This document shows positions 33,296 to 42,500 of a DNA stretch of 64,000 bases, in pieces. Within the stretch, counting starts at the first letter, position 1. Each line of letters opens with the position of its first letter. The position numbers and the translations under genes were made by a program. The notes below the pieces were generated by a model. It had not been told where the DNA came from and did not search any database. It saw nothing but the letters and a program-made list of their open reading frames with translations. The stretch is from JAPKYZ01 sp033763835 (GTDB lineage: Bacteria > Acidobacteriota > Terriglobia > Bryobacterales > Bryobacteraceae), in contig JANRJS010000017.1 in NCBI GenBank assembly GCA_033763835.1, positions 62,001 to 126,000 of the forward strand, in the 5' to 3' direction.

Positions 33296-35212
33296 ATGAC
33301 ATTCGTTCTCGCGCTGCTGCCGCTCGCTCAGGCTCCCGCTCCGCCGCTCGAACTCGGCAAGATCGTGGTCGAAGTAACGGACAAAGCCTTGCCCGCGCCC
33401 ACCACCGCTACGGTAACCGCCGCCGACATCCGGGAGCGCGACTACCGCATCGTATCGGACGCCTTGAATCTGGTGCCTGGAGTGAGCATCCAACGCATCG
33501 GGCCGCGCAATGAGTTGGGCGTGTACGTGCGCGGGTTCGACGTGCGGCAAACGCCGCTCTACATCGACGGCATTCCGGTGTACGTGCCTTACGACGGCTA
33601 CGTGGATTTCGGACGCTTCCTCACTTACGAGTTTTCCGAGATGCAGGTGTCGAAGGGGTTCACCTCGCCGTTGTACGGTCCGAACGCCATCGGCGCGGCG
33701 ATCAATCTGGTGTCGCGGGAGCCGAAGGAGAAGGTCGATCTCGACCTGGGAACCGGATTCGCGTCGGGCGACACGATCAACGGGTTTGCCAACCTCGGCA
33801 CGCGTCTTAAGAAGGTCTGGATGCAGGGCGCTTTCGCGTGGCTGTCTAGCGGCTATCTGCCGCTGTCCGACGGGCGGCGGTTATCGAACTCTTACCAGAC
33901 CGACTATCGAGGCCGATTCAAAGCCGCCTGGACGCCGAAGGCCGGCGAGCAGTACGTGTTCGGGTTCGCGCAACAAGTTGGCGAGAAGGGCAATCCTCCG
34001 TACGCCGGGGCCGACCCGGCCGTGCGCGTTCGTTATTGGCAGTGGCCGCAGTGGGACAAGCGCAGCGTGTACTTTATCGGCAACAAGAACCTGGGTGAAC
34101 GCAGCTACGCTAGGCTGCGGGCGTATCACGACAAGTTCGACAATCTGTTGAAGTCGTACGACGACGCCCGGTACTCGACGCAAACGAGGCCCTCGTCGTT
34201 CACCAGTCCGTACGACGATGCGACGTATGGCGGGACGCTCGAAATGGGTACGCGCTTATTGCCCGCGCAATCGATTAAGGGATCGTTCTACTTCAAGGAC
34301 GACACGCACCGCGAGGGCAATGTCGGAGAGCCGCTGCGTACGTTCCGCGACCAGTCGATTTCGATGGGGTTCGAGGACACGATTCGCCTGGGGGAACGCA
34401 CGTCGGCGATCGCGGCGTTTAGCGCGGACCGCATCGACGTGCGCAACGCGCAGAATTTCGCCAACGGGCAGGTGACGCCGTTTCCGCGCAACACGCTGTG
34501 GGCGTACAACCCGCAAATCGGCGTGTTTCACGCGTTGACGCAGTCGTCGAAAGTCCACTTTAGCTTCGGGCGCAAGACGCGGCTGCCTACGATCAAGGAC
34601 CGCTACTCGTACCGGTTGGGGCAAGCGATTCCCAATCCCGACTTGCGCGAGGAGCGGTCGCAAAACTGGGACGTGGGCTACTCGCGGACGATCGGCATGC
34701 GGACACTGGTGGAAGCGTCTTTGTTCCGGAGCGACGTCTCGAACGCCACGCTGCGATTCTTCGTTTCGCCGAATGTGTTCCAGTTGCGCAACTTGGGAGA
34801 GGCTCGCTATCAGGGCGCGGAGTTCGGCATCCGCACGACGCCAGTGAGCTCGACGACGCTGATCGCCAACTATACGTATTTGACGCGGCGAAATTCTACC
34901 CAGCCCGCGCTGATCCAGACCGATACTCCGCGGCATAAGGTCTACACGTCGGGCGCATGGTCGCCGCGCGAATGGATTTCGCTGTTCGCGGACTGGCGTT
35001 ACGAGGGCGGACGCTGGAACCAGAACGACGCGGGGCGCTTTGTGCGCGCTCCGGCGTTCGGCGTCGTGGGTATGGGCGCGACGATTCGTCCGGGCGGCGG
35101 GATCGAGGTGCAGTTCGGCGCGACGAACCTCGGCGACCGGAGCTACTTCCTGGCCGACGGATTCCCCGAAATGGGCCGCAGCGTGTTCGTGAATCTCCGT
35201 TACCGAATGTAG
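33296..35212 (+). CDS. TonB-dependent outer-membrane receptor
   Basis: This 638-residue outer-membrane receptor has a short signal peptide (FVLALLPLAQA), a plug domain with SDALNLVPGVSIQRIGPRNE, GVYVRGFDVRQTPLYIDGIP and YGPNAIGAAINLVSR, and a 22-strand-type beta-barrel that ends in NLRYRM, an aromatic/hydrophobic terminal strand. EVTDKAL at about 23-30 may be the TonB box. No carboxypeptidase-like N-terminal domain is present, unlike many acidobacterial receptors. The cargo is unknown; a metal chelate or small oligomer is plausible. The neighbouring XRE-PBP protein may control it. Confidence 0.88.
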   Translation: MTFVLALLPLAQAPAPPLELGKIVVEVTDKALPAPTTATVTAADIRERDYRIVSDALNLVPGVSIQRIGPRNELGVYVRGFDVRQTPLYIDGIPVYVPYDGYVDFGRFLTYEFSEMQVSKGFTSPLYGPNAIGAAINLVSREPKEKVDLDLGTGFASGDTINGFANLGTRLKKVWMQGAFAWLSSGYLPLSDGRRLSNSYQTDYRGRFKAAWTPKAGEQYVFGFAQQVGEKGNPPYAGADPAVRVRYWQWPQWDKRSVYFIGNKNLGERSYARLRAYHDKFDNLLKSYDDARYSTQTRPSSFTSPYDDATYGGTLEMGTRLLPAQSIKGSFYFKDDTHREGNVGEPLRTFRDQSISMGFEDTIRLGERTSAIAAFSADRIDVRNAQNFANGQVTPFPRNTLWAYNPQIGVFHALTQSSKVHFSFGRKTRLPTIKDRYSYRLGQAIPNPDLREERSQNWDVGYSRTIGMRTLVEASLFRSDVSNATLRFFVSPNVFQLRNLGEARYQGAEFGIRTTPVSSTTLIANYTYLTRRNSTQPALIQTDTPRHKVYTSGAWSPREWISLFADWRYEGGRWNQNDAGRFVRAPAFGVVGMGATIRPGGGIEVQFGATNLGDRSYFLADGFPEMGRSVFVNLRYRM

Positions 35213-35222
35213 GGCCGGCGCG

Positions 35223-37472
35223 TTATTGGCATGTGTAGTTGTAATAGGCTCGCGCTGTTTGCACGCCGTTGAACATCGAGAACTCCATATTGCTCCGGAG
35301 CCATGGCTCGGAAACCGTAAAGCTACCTTCGCCTACCACACTGGTTAGGATCACTCCGTTCACTCGCAAATCGAGCCGCAGAGCGGCAGCTCCCGTCGAG
35401 TAGTCGAGACGTAGCCGGTGAGGTTCGGAGCACGCCCCCAGTGGCGCTACACGTACGAACAAGGGCGACACGCCGTTCTTCGGGGAGCACGGAACGCTCA
35501 AGATCGTCCGCTCCATTTGCCTGCCGAAGGCGTCGTTCAGGGTGAGAATCATGCCATCCGCCAGCCAGTTGGCCCGGATTGGAATCGATTGGGCGCCGGA
35601 GTAGAACCCGGTCAGTGGGCTTCCGTTGACCAACACTCTCACCGGAACGCCGAAGCTGGGCCACTGGAGTTGCGTTTCCCGGTCGAAACAGCTTGCTACG
35701 GGAGTGGCAGTGAATCCGGTGACCGCTGGCGGTGGCGCGCCACCGCAAAGGACAACCAGGGACGCCCGCGCGACCTCCCGGCCGGAAGTCTCGTGAAGAG
35801 TAAAGATTTGGCCGTTCGCCAACCAAGAGGCGCGAACGGTGAGAGTTCCCGAATTAGCGCCATACGCGGTGAGCGGCGTGCCATTAACGCGAATTTGTAC
35901 GGCGCTGGAGTGGTTCCAAGTGACGACCGTCGAGCGGTTGTCGCAGTCCGCGACGATGGTAACGGTCAGGGAGGAGGTTCCAGTTCCGGGTCCAGGTCCT
36001 GGCTGAGGCGCGGCGCACGTGACTCGGAGGGTAGCCCGCGCCAGCTCCTGTCCGGAACGCGCGGTCAAGGTAAAGACCATCCCGTCGGCTAGCCAAGACT
36101 CCCGAACGGTTAGCGTGCCGCCGGATTGGCTGTAGGCCGTCACCGGGGTTCCGTTTACGCGGATCTGCGCTTCGACATTGCCGGGGTTTGTCCATTCCAA
36201 GACCGTCTGGCGGTTAGCACAGTCGGTAACCGGCGTTAGCGTGACGGTGGGCTGTGCGGGCGCGGGAGCCTGCACGCGAAACCGGATGGCGCCCAGCGTG
36301 CTTTGCCGCGTGTTGGACTGTCCGGTGGTCGGGTTTATGAGTTGGAGGTAGATCACCGCTCCGTCGGGAATCCCAGTGACCGTGGTTTGACCCGTGACGG
36401 GTCGCGACGCCTCCCCAAGGATCGGACCGTCGTACGTGAAGGATCGCAAGACGACGCGATTGCCCGAGGTGAAGGGCGATCGCAGTTCCCAGCGCAGCAA
36501 GCTCGACCCCAAATCCCCCGGGTTAGAAACCTCAATCGGGTTCGGGCTGGCAGTGAAGGTAACGGCGCTGGAACAACTGGCGGCCGGGATCGTCACTTCT
36601 CCCTGTAGGGGTCCGCTGGTGGCGACGATTTTCACCGCCGTTTGCGGGAAAGCGTTGGTGCGCGGTTGGTAGGCGATCTCGTAGAACGTAGAGATCTGGG
36701 GGGCGATGAGCGATGCCCAATACGAAAGATCGGTGGAGTTTACCGATCCGTAGAGAAAGCCTCCCGTGTCGTAGGCCAATTGAGAGAGAATCTGCCGAAA
36801 CTGCGGATTGTTGTATTCATCTCCATGACCCATGGTGAAAATCGAGGCGTCGGCGCTGACCGCGGATGCGATGGCGGACGATAGCGTCTCGGAACTGGCG
36901 GTGTCTTGTCCGTCGGACATGACGACGATCACCCGGCGGCCCGGAAGCCGCGATAGACGCGTCGCCGCGTACACGACCGAATCGTAGAGGGCCGTCCCAC
37001 CGCTGGCCTGGGTCAGACCGTTCAGCCGCGCAACGATCGAAGCATGATCGGTAGTGAAGTCGGCGAAGTTAATGCGGCCGTCGTTGAAAGCGACTACGTG
37101 AATCGGCACCGAGCCCGGCAATCGATTGACCAAATCCTGAGCGGCGCGGCGAACGTCCCCAATCCGGTTCCCGATCGATCCGCTGATGTCGAGCAGCAAG
37201 ACGACGGACGTGTCGGGGGCGCTCGTAAGGGGAGTCAGCGTGAAGTCGCGCGCTTCGCCGGATTCAGTCACCGAGAAGTTCGACTTCGTCAGACCGCCGA
37301 CCGTTTGGCCGTTCGGCAGCGACCGCACACGCACCGTCAAAGACGCGTTGGGGCAAACGACGACCGCCGGGTTGACCACCGTCACTTGCAGCGAATTCTG
37401 CGCCATCATCGGGGTCTGGGCGGCTAGTAGCCCAGCGGCAACAAGCAAGGAACCCTCTCGGAAACGGTTCAT
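35223..37472 (-). CDS. VWFA-related acidobacterial-type secreted protein with four tandem C-terminal repeats
   Basis: This 749-residue protein has a signal peptide (MNRFREGSLLVAAGLLAAQT) and a von Willebrand A domain with the metal site VLLLDISGSIGNRIG and TALYDSV / VIVVMSDGQDTASS, of the acidobacterial TIGR03436 type. The C-terminal part has four tandem units of about 85 residues, each with two cysteines and a pattern like RVNGTPVTAY...TLTVRESWLADG.MFTL. The last unit (AYYNYTCQ) is the most divergent. An upstream open frame adds 42 residues without a signal; the ATG at 37472 is preferred. Such proteins are secreted and of unknown role. Confidence 0.85.
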   Translation of the reverse strand: MNRFREGSLLVAAGLLAAQTPMMAQNSLQVTVVNPAVVVCPNASLTVRVRSLPNGQTVGGLTKSNFSVTESGEARDFTLTPLTSAPDTSVVLLLDISGSIGNRIGDVRRAAQDLVNRLPGSVPIHVVAFNDGRINFADFTTDHASIVARLNGLTQASGGTALYDSVVYAATRLSRLPGRRVIVVMSDGQDTASSETLSSAIASAVSADASIFTMGHGDEYNNPQFRQILSQLAYDTGGFLYGSVNSTDLSYWASLIAPQISTFYEIAYQPRTNAFPQTAVKIVATSGPLQGEVTIPAASCSSAVTFTASPNPIEVSNPGDLGSSLLRWELRSPFTSGNRVVLRSFTYDGPILGEASRPVTGQTTVTGIPDGAVIYLQLINPTTGQSNTRQSTLGAIRFRVQAPAPAQPTVTLTPVTDCANRQTVLEWTNPGNVEAQIRVNGTPVTAYSQSGGTLTVRESWLADGMVFTLTARSGQELARATLRVTCAAPQPGPGPGTGTSSLTVTIVADCDNRSTVVTWNHSSAVQIRVNGTPLTAYGANSGTLTVRASWLANGQIFTLHETSGREVARASLVVLCGGAPPPAVTGFTATPVASCFDRETQLQWPSFGVPVRVLVNGSPLTGFYSGAQSIPIRANWLADGMILTLNDAFGRQMERTILSVPCSPKNGVSPLFVRVAPLGACSEPHRLRLDYSTGAAALRLDLRVNGVILTSVVGEGSFTVSEPWLRSNMEFSMFNGVQTARAYYNYTCQ

Positions 37473-37652
37473 ACGTTGACAAGCGCAAGGCAAAGGCGAA
37501 GGGGGACAAACGGCGGCCCACGAATATCCTGGGGGAATGCGCGTTACCGGATGCGGGTGCGGTACGTCGAACCGATTTAGGTCCCGCACATCGCCCAAGG
37601 CGGGCTGTGCGGTCTGGAGCTATACTCAAGGCAGAAAAGGCGGTTCACGAAA

Positions 37653-39245
37653 TTGAGCGGCAAACGTAGCGGTTGGCGGTCGTATTTTTTCGTTCCGAGC
37701 GCGATCCTCGCGTGCTCGCTTTTGGGCGGAATTTTCGCGCCCGGCGTCGAGGAAGTCTCGGCGGCGACGACCGAGGACGACATCAAGGCGTCGCTCAAGC
37801 AGTTCACCAAGGTCTACGAAGCCTTGGAAGAGAACTTCGCCGACAACGTCGCGCCCGACAAATCGATTTACAACGGCGCGATTCCGGGCATGTTGCGGAC
37901 GCTCGACCCGCACTCGAATTTCTTCGACCCGAAACTCTACGCGCAGATGCGCGAGGATCAGCGCGGGCGCTACTACGGCGTCGGCATGCAGGTGACGCAG
38001 CGCGGATCCAACACCGTGGTGATGTATCCGTTTCCCGGAACGCCGTCGTATCGCGCGGGATTGCGGCCCGGCGACGTGATTTTCGAGGTCAACGACAAGC
38101 GCACCGAGGGCTTGACGACTACCGAAGTAGCGGACTTGTTGCGTGGGCCGCGCGGCACTCCGGTGACCGTGCGCGTGATGCGCGAAGGGCTGCCCGATCC
38201 GCTGACCTTTAACTTGGTGCGCGACGAGATCCCGCGCAAAAGCGTGCAAGACGCGTTTTGGCTAAAGCCGGGCATCGCCTATATCGATATCGAGAGTTTC
38301 AACGAGAACACGTCGCAGGAAGTCGAGGAGAACATGCGGCGTCTGGGCGAGTCGAACATTAAAGGTTTAGTGCTCGACTTGCGCGGAAATCCCGGCGGTC
38401 TTCTGAACGAAGGCGTCGCGGTGGCCGATCGTTTCTTGAAGCGCGGACAAGCGATCGTCTCTCATCGCGGACGCGCGTCGGCGGAGAAACCCTTTGTGGC
38501 GCGGCGCGGTTCGCAAGGCAACGATTATCCGGTGGTGGTGCTGGTGGATCGCTTCTCGGCTTCGGCGGCGGAGATCGTCGCGGGAGCGTTACAGGATCAC
38601 GACCGGGCATGGATTTTCGGCGACACGACGTTCGGCAAGGGTCTCGTGCAGCAGGTGTATCCGCTGTCCGAGAACACGGGCCTCGCGCTCACCATCGCCA
38701 AGTACTACACTCCCTCGGGCCGGTTGATCCAACGCGATTACGCGCACAAGTCGTTTTTCGAGTACTACAACCGCAAGGACGACGGCGAGAAAAATCCGAT
38801 GGACGTGAAGATGACCGACAGCGGTCGAACGGTCTACGGCGGCAATGGCATCGCACCGGACGAGAAATGGGTAGCGCCTAAGCTGAATAAGTTTCAGATC
38901 GAGTTGCTGCGCAAGTTCACTTTCTTCAACTTCACCGCGAAGTATTTTGGAAGCGGTCGCGATACGAAATTGCCCTCCGGCTGGGCTCCCGACAACAACA
39001 CGATGAACGATTTTCATCAGTACCTGCTGAAATCGGGCGTCGAGTTTACGGAAGCCGAGTTCGCCGAAAATCAGGCGTGGGTGAAGGATCGCCTGCACCA
39101 GGAAATCTACACTACCGCCTTCGGCGTGGACGAAGCGCGCAAACTCACCGTGCGGCACGATCCGATGGTGGCCGCCGGAGTCGACGCGATGCCGAAAGCG
39201 AAGGCGCTGATCGACAAATCGAAGCCGGTGGTCGTTCGCCGTTAG
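37653..39245 (+). CDS. C-terminal processing peptidase (S41, CtpA-like)
   Basis: This 530-residue secreted serine protease has a signal peptide (about 10-38), a PDZ domain (about 100-190; GTPSYRAGLRPGDVIFEV) and the S41 catalytic core: the serine in VLVDRFSASAAEIVAGALQD and the lysine in GDTTFGKGLVQQ. It trims or degrades periplasmic proteins at their C-terminus. The C-terminal 100 residues are family-specific. It starts with TTG; TATACT at 37621 and a purine run (AAAAGG) precede it, giving a leader of about 20 bases. The 180 bases before it, back to 37472, show no other gene. Confidence 0.9.
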   Translation: MSGKRSGWRSYFFVPSAILACSLLGGIFAPGVEEVSAATTEDDIKASLKQFTKVYEALEENFADNVAPDKSIYNGAIPGMLRTLDPHSNFFDPKLYAQMREDQRGRYYGVGMQVTQRGSNTVVMYPFPGTPSYRAGLRPGDVIFEVNDKRTEGLTTTEVADLLRGPRGTPVTVRVMREGLPDPLTFNLVRDEIPRKSVQDAFWLKPGIAYIDIESFNENTSQEVEENMRRLGESNIKGLVLDLRGNPGGLLNEGVAVADRFLKRGQAIVSHRGRASAEKPFVARRGSQGNDYPVVVLVDRFSASAAEIVAGALQDHDRAWIFGDTTFGKGLVQQVYPLSENTGLALTIAKYYTPSGRLIQRDYAHKSFFEYYNRKDDGEKNPMDVKMTDSGRTVYGGNGIAPDEKWVAPKLNKFQIELLRKFTFFNFTAKYFGSGRDTKLPSGWAPDNNTMNDFHQYLLKSGVEFTEAEFAENQAWVKDRLHQEIYTTAFGVDEARKLTVRHDPMVAAGVDAMPKAKALIDKSKPVVVRR

Positions 39246-39264
39246 TCCGGAACCAAGCAAGGTT

Positions 39265-41007
39265 TTGATTCCGCAAATCACCGTTCTCGACACCGGGGGG
39301 CAATACTGCCATTTAATCGCCCGCCGGGTGCGGGAGTTAGGCGTATACGCCGACGTGCAGCCGAGCGATATCGCCGCGGCGCAATTGTCCGGGCGGCGTG
39401 GCGCGATTATCTCCGGCGGCCCGTCTAGCGTTTACGAAACGGGAAGTCCGTCCACCGATCCCCGCTTGTACGAGGCGGGTTTTCCGGTGCTGGGCATTTG
39501 CTACGGCCTACAACTGATGGCCCGCGCGTTGGGCGGCGAAGTCGCGTTGGGCGAGCGCGGCGAGTATGGCCACGCGACGCTCGAAACGGTGGACCCCAGC
39601 GGGTTGCTCGCCGATTTCGAACCTCGCGAACCCGTCTGGATGAGCCACCGCGATCAAGTACGCGGATTGCCGCCTGGATTTCGATTAACCGCCACGACGG
39701 AAACGTGCCCCGTCGCGGCGATCGAGGACCGGGAGCGCAAGCTGTTCGGGGTGCAATTTCATCCCGAGGTGGTGCATACGCGGCGCGGCATGGACCTGCT
39801 GCGGCGCTTCATTTTCGGCGTATGCGGCGCGGAGCGCGATTGGGACCCACGGCAACAACTGCCCGAAATCGAGCGTCAGATTCGCGAAACGGCGGCGGGC
39901 CGAAATGTTTTATTCTTCGCCTCGGGCGGCGTGGACTCGACGGTGGCGTTCGCCCTAACCCTGCGCACCCTAGGGCCTTCGCGAGTGCATGCCGTCTACG
40001 TTGACACGGGCCTGATGCGCGAGGGCGAAACGGAGTTCGTGCGGCGGACGTTCGATTCGCTCGCGCCCGGGGTTTTCGAGGCGGTAGACGCGCGGCGCGA
40101 ATTTCTCGAGGCGCTAACCGGTGTCGTCGAACCGGAGCGCAAGCGGCACCTGATCGGCGAAGAGTTCGTTCGCGTACAGGAGCGGATTTTGGAACAAGGG
40201 CGCTTTCTCGACGGCGACTGGATTTTGGGCCAAGGCACGATCTATCCCGATACGATCGAATCCGGTGGCACGGCGAAGGCGGACCTGATCAAGACCCACC
40301 ACAATCGCGTCGCCGGTATCCAGAAATTGATCGCGGAGAAGCGGCTTGTCGAGCCGTTGCGCGATCTGTATAAAGACGAAGTCCGCACGCTGGGCCGCGA
40401 ACTGGGCCTTCCGACCGCGCTGCTCGATCGTCATCCGTTCCCCGGCCCGGGCCTCGCGATTCGTTGCCTGGGAAGCGAGCGTGACGCCCCAATCGCCGCG
40501 ACCGACGGCGGCTGGGTCGTATCCGTCAGCACGGTGGGCGTGCAGGGAGACTCCCGGACCTACCGCGCGGTGCTGGCCGTCGAGCAGGTGGGTGCGGACG
40601 CGACGGAGATTGTGAATCGGCGAACCGACGTCAATCGTGTGATTGAGTTGTGCGCCGCCGCCGCGCCGCTCGGCGAAATGCGCGTGTTCCGGTCGGCGAT
40701 CGACGCGGAGCGGCTGACTCGGTTACGGCACGCCGACGCGATCGTGCGCGAGTGGTCGGTAGATTCGGGCTTCGAGGAGAAGGTGTGGCAGTTTCCGGTG
40801 GTGCTGATTCCGCTCGGCGTGGAAGGACGGCCCGATTCCTTGGTCTTGCGCCCGATCCATTCGGTGGACGGCATGACGGCGAGCGTCGTCGAGATGGGCG
40901 AGGCGGATCGCGAGCGTCTTTCGCAAAAACTGCTCGCGGTGCCGGGAGTCGCGGCGGTGTTCTACGATCGCACCAATAAACCGCCCGCGACCATCGAATG
41001 GGAATAA
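39265..41007 (+). CDS. guaA: GMP synthase (glutamine-hydrolysing)
   Basis: This 580-residue enzyme converts XMP to GMP. The class I glutaminase domain has Cys79 (GICYGLQ), His166 and Glu168; the ATP-pyrophosphatase domain has SGGVDST at 220-226, and the C-terminal dimerisation domain carries HPFPGPGLAIRCLG and ends in PPATIEWE. It is about 55 residues longer than typical GuaA, the excess lying in the ATPase-dimerisation region. The start is TTG, with AAGCAAGG 2 bases before it. ctpA is 19 bases upstream on the same strand. Confidence 0.95.
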   Translation: MIPQITVLDTGGQYCHLIARRVRELGVYADVQPSDIAAAQLSGRRGAIISGGPSSVYETGSPSTDPRLYEAGFPVLGICYGLQLMARALGGEVALGERGEYGHATLETVDPSGLLADFEPREPVWMSHRDQVRGLPPGFRLTATTETCPVAAIEDRERKLFGVQFHPEVVHTRRGMDLLRRFIFGVCGAERDWDPRQQLPEIERQIRETAAGRNVLFFASGGVDSTVAFALTLRTLGPSRVHAVYVDTGLMREGETEFVRRTFDSLAPGVFEAVDARREFLEALTGVVEPERKRHLIGEEFVRVQERILEQGRFLDGDWILGQGTIYPDTIESGGTAKADLIKTHHNRVAGIQKLIAEKRLVEPLRDLYKDEVRTLGRELGLPTALLDRHPFPGPGLAIRCLGSERDAPIAATDGGWVVSVSTVGVQGDSRTYRAVLAVEQVGADATEIVNRRTDVNRVIELCAAAAPLGEMRVFRSAIDAERLTRLRHADAIVREWSVDSGFEEKVWQFPVVLIPLGVEGRPDSLVLRPIHSVDGMTASVVEMGEADRERLSQKLLAVPGVAAVFYDRTNKPPATIEWE

Positions 41008-41028
41008 GTGACGCCTAGGAGTAAGTCC

Positions 41029-41178
41029 ATGCCGCGCAAAAAGCGCTTCGACGCGAAGAGGGAAGTCCGGGCGATCGCTCGCGAGCGGGTGGGCACGGTG
41101 CCTTCGACGAAGGTGATAGTCTCGAAAGCGAAGAAACCCCCGAAGCACAAGAAACCCCCGGGCGAGGAATTGGAATGA
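41029..41178 (+). CDS. 49-residue basic small protein
   Basis: This short gene has an excellent ribosome site (AGGAG, 41017-41021) 7 bases before the ATG, and its TGA overlaps the next ATG by 4 bases (ATGA). The product is highly basic: it begins MPRKKRFDAKREVRAIARER and has a duplicated KKPPKHKKPP stretch before the acidic GEELE end. I do not recognise a family. It sits between guaA and an amidohydrolase, so it is likely co-transcribed. A nucleic-acid- or ribosome-binding role is only a guess from charge. Confidence 0.6.
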   Translation: MPRKKRFDAKREVRAIARERVGTVPSTKVIVSKAKKPPKHKKPPGEELE

Positions 41179-42500
41179 GACTCACTTTGGGCCTGTTGGC
41201 CGCCATGTTCGCGCTTTCCGCCGAAACGAAGTTTTTGAGAAACGCCACCGTGTTCGACGGCACGGGCCGGGCGGCGCGCAAGGGCGTTTCGATCGTCGTG
41301 ACGGACGGTCGGATTACCGCCATCGGTTCCGGAGTGAGCGCTCCGAAGGGCGCGGAAACCATCGACCTCACCGGCAAGTTCGTCATTCCCGGAATTATCA
41401 ATTCGCACGGCCACCTGGGCAACACCAAGGGCTTTATTCAGGATCCGAAGAATTTCACGCGCGAGAACGCCGAGGCGCAATTGAAGCTTTATGCGAGCTA
41501 CGGCGTCACGACGATGGTGTCGATGGGCAGCGACCAGCCGCCGGTGTGGGCCATTCGCAAGGAGCAACGCGAGGGCCGTCCCGCGATGTGCCGCATCGTG
41601 ACGGCGGGCCGCGGATTCACGGGCAAGAACGGCTATCCGACGTCGGCGATGGGGATGAAGGGCGTGCCCTACGAAATCGAGACGGTGGAACAAGCGAATA
41701 AAGCGGTGGACGAACAGGCGGCGATGAAGGCCGACCTGATCAAGATTTGGATGGACGACCACCTCGGTAAAGAAAAGAAGATCGCCCCCGAGCTCGCGAA
41801 GGCGATTATCGCCCGGGCGCACCAACACGGCATCAAGGTCGCCGCGCACATCTTCTATCGCGAGGACGCGCGGACGTTGATCGACGGCGGACTCGACATG
41901 ATCGTGCATAGCGTGCGCGATAAGCCGGTGGACGCGGAGTTGATCGCGCTGATGAAGAAGAAGGGCGCGTGGCAAGGCGCGGGCACGCTGACGCGCGAGA
42001 TTTCGATGTTCTGGTACGCGGAGCCGCGGCCGTTTCTCGACGATCCGTTTTTCACGCGCGGCGTCGGCGGACCGAACGGCGAAATCGTGACGCGTATGAA
42101 GTCGGAGGCGTACCAAAAAGGCCAGCGCATCGACCCCGATCACGCGCTCTATCCGGGCTTTCTCGCCACCGCGCAGAAGAACTTGAAGGCGCTTTACGAC
42201 GCGGGCGTCAACGTGGGGTTCGGCACCGATTCCGGCCCGCCCGTGCGGTTCCAAGGCTATTTCGAGCACTGGGAAATGGAGTTGATGCGCGACGCGAGCT
42301 TTAAGCCCGCCGAGATTCTCACCATCGCGACGCGCAATTCGGCTCGGAATCTGGGCCTCGAGAAAGACCTGGGCACGCTCGAAAAGGGCAAGTGGGCGGA
42401 TCTGGTTGTGCTAGATAAGGACCCGCTCGAAGATGTTCGCAATACCCGCACGATCGCGATGACGATGATCGCAGGCAACGTCGCCTACAAGGCGAACTAA
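41175..42500 (+). CDS. secreted amidohydrolase
   Basis: This 441-residue metal-dependent hydrolase has a signal peptide (MRLTLGLLAAMFALSA) and the imidazolonepropionase/prolidase-like amidohydrolase layout: strand FVIPGIINSHGHLGN with two metal histidines, the later KVAAHIFYREDARTL and IVHSVRD histidines, the metal aspartate in GFGTDSGPPVRF, and the typical C-terminal ADLVVLDKDPLEDVRNTRTI. The substrate cannot be told (peptide, hydantoin or lactam-like in relatives). It overlaps the 49-residue gene by 4 bases and shares a 4-base stop overlap (CTAA) with the next gene. Confidence 0.85.
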   Translation: MRLTLGLLAAMFALSAETKFLRNATVFDGTGRAARKGVSIVVTDGRITAIGSGVSAPKGAETIDLTGKFVIPGIINSHGHLGNTKGFIQDPKNFTRENAEAQLKLYASYGVTTMVSMGSDQPPVWAIRKEQREGRPAMCRIVTAGRGFTGKNGYPTSAMGMKGVPYEIETVEQANKAVDEQAAMKADLIKIWMDDHLGKEKKIAPELAKAIIARAHQHGIKVAAHIFYREDARTLIDGGLDMIVHSVRDKPVDAELIALMKKKGAWQGAGTLTREISMFWYAEPRPFLDDPFFTRGVGGPNGEIVTRMKSEAYQKGQRIDPDHALYPGFLATAQKNLKALYDAGVNVGFGTDSGPPVRFQGYFEHWEMELMRDASFKPAEILTIATRNSARNLGLEKDLGTLEKGKWADLVVLDKDPLEDVRNTRTIAMTMIAGNVAYKAN

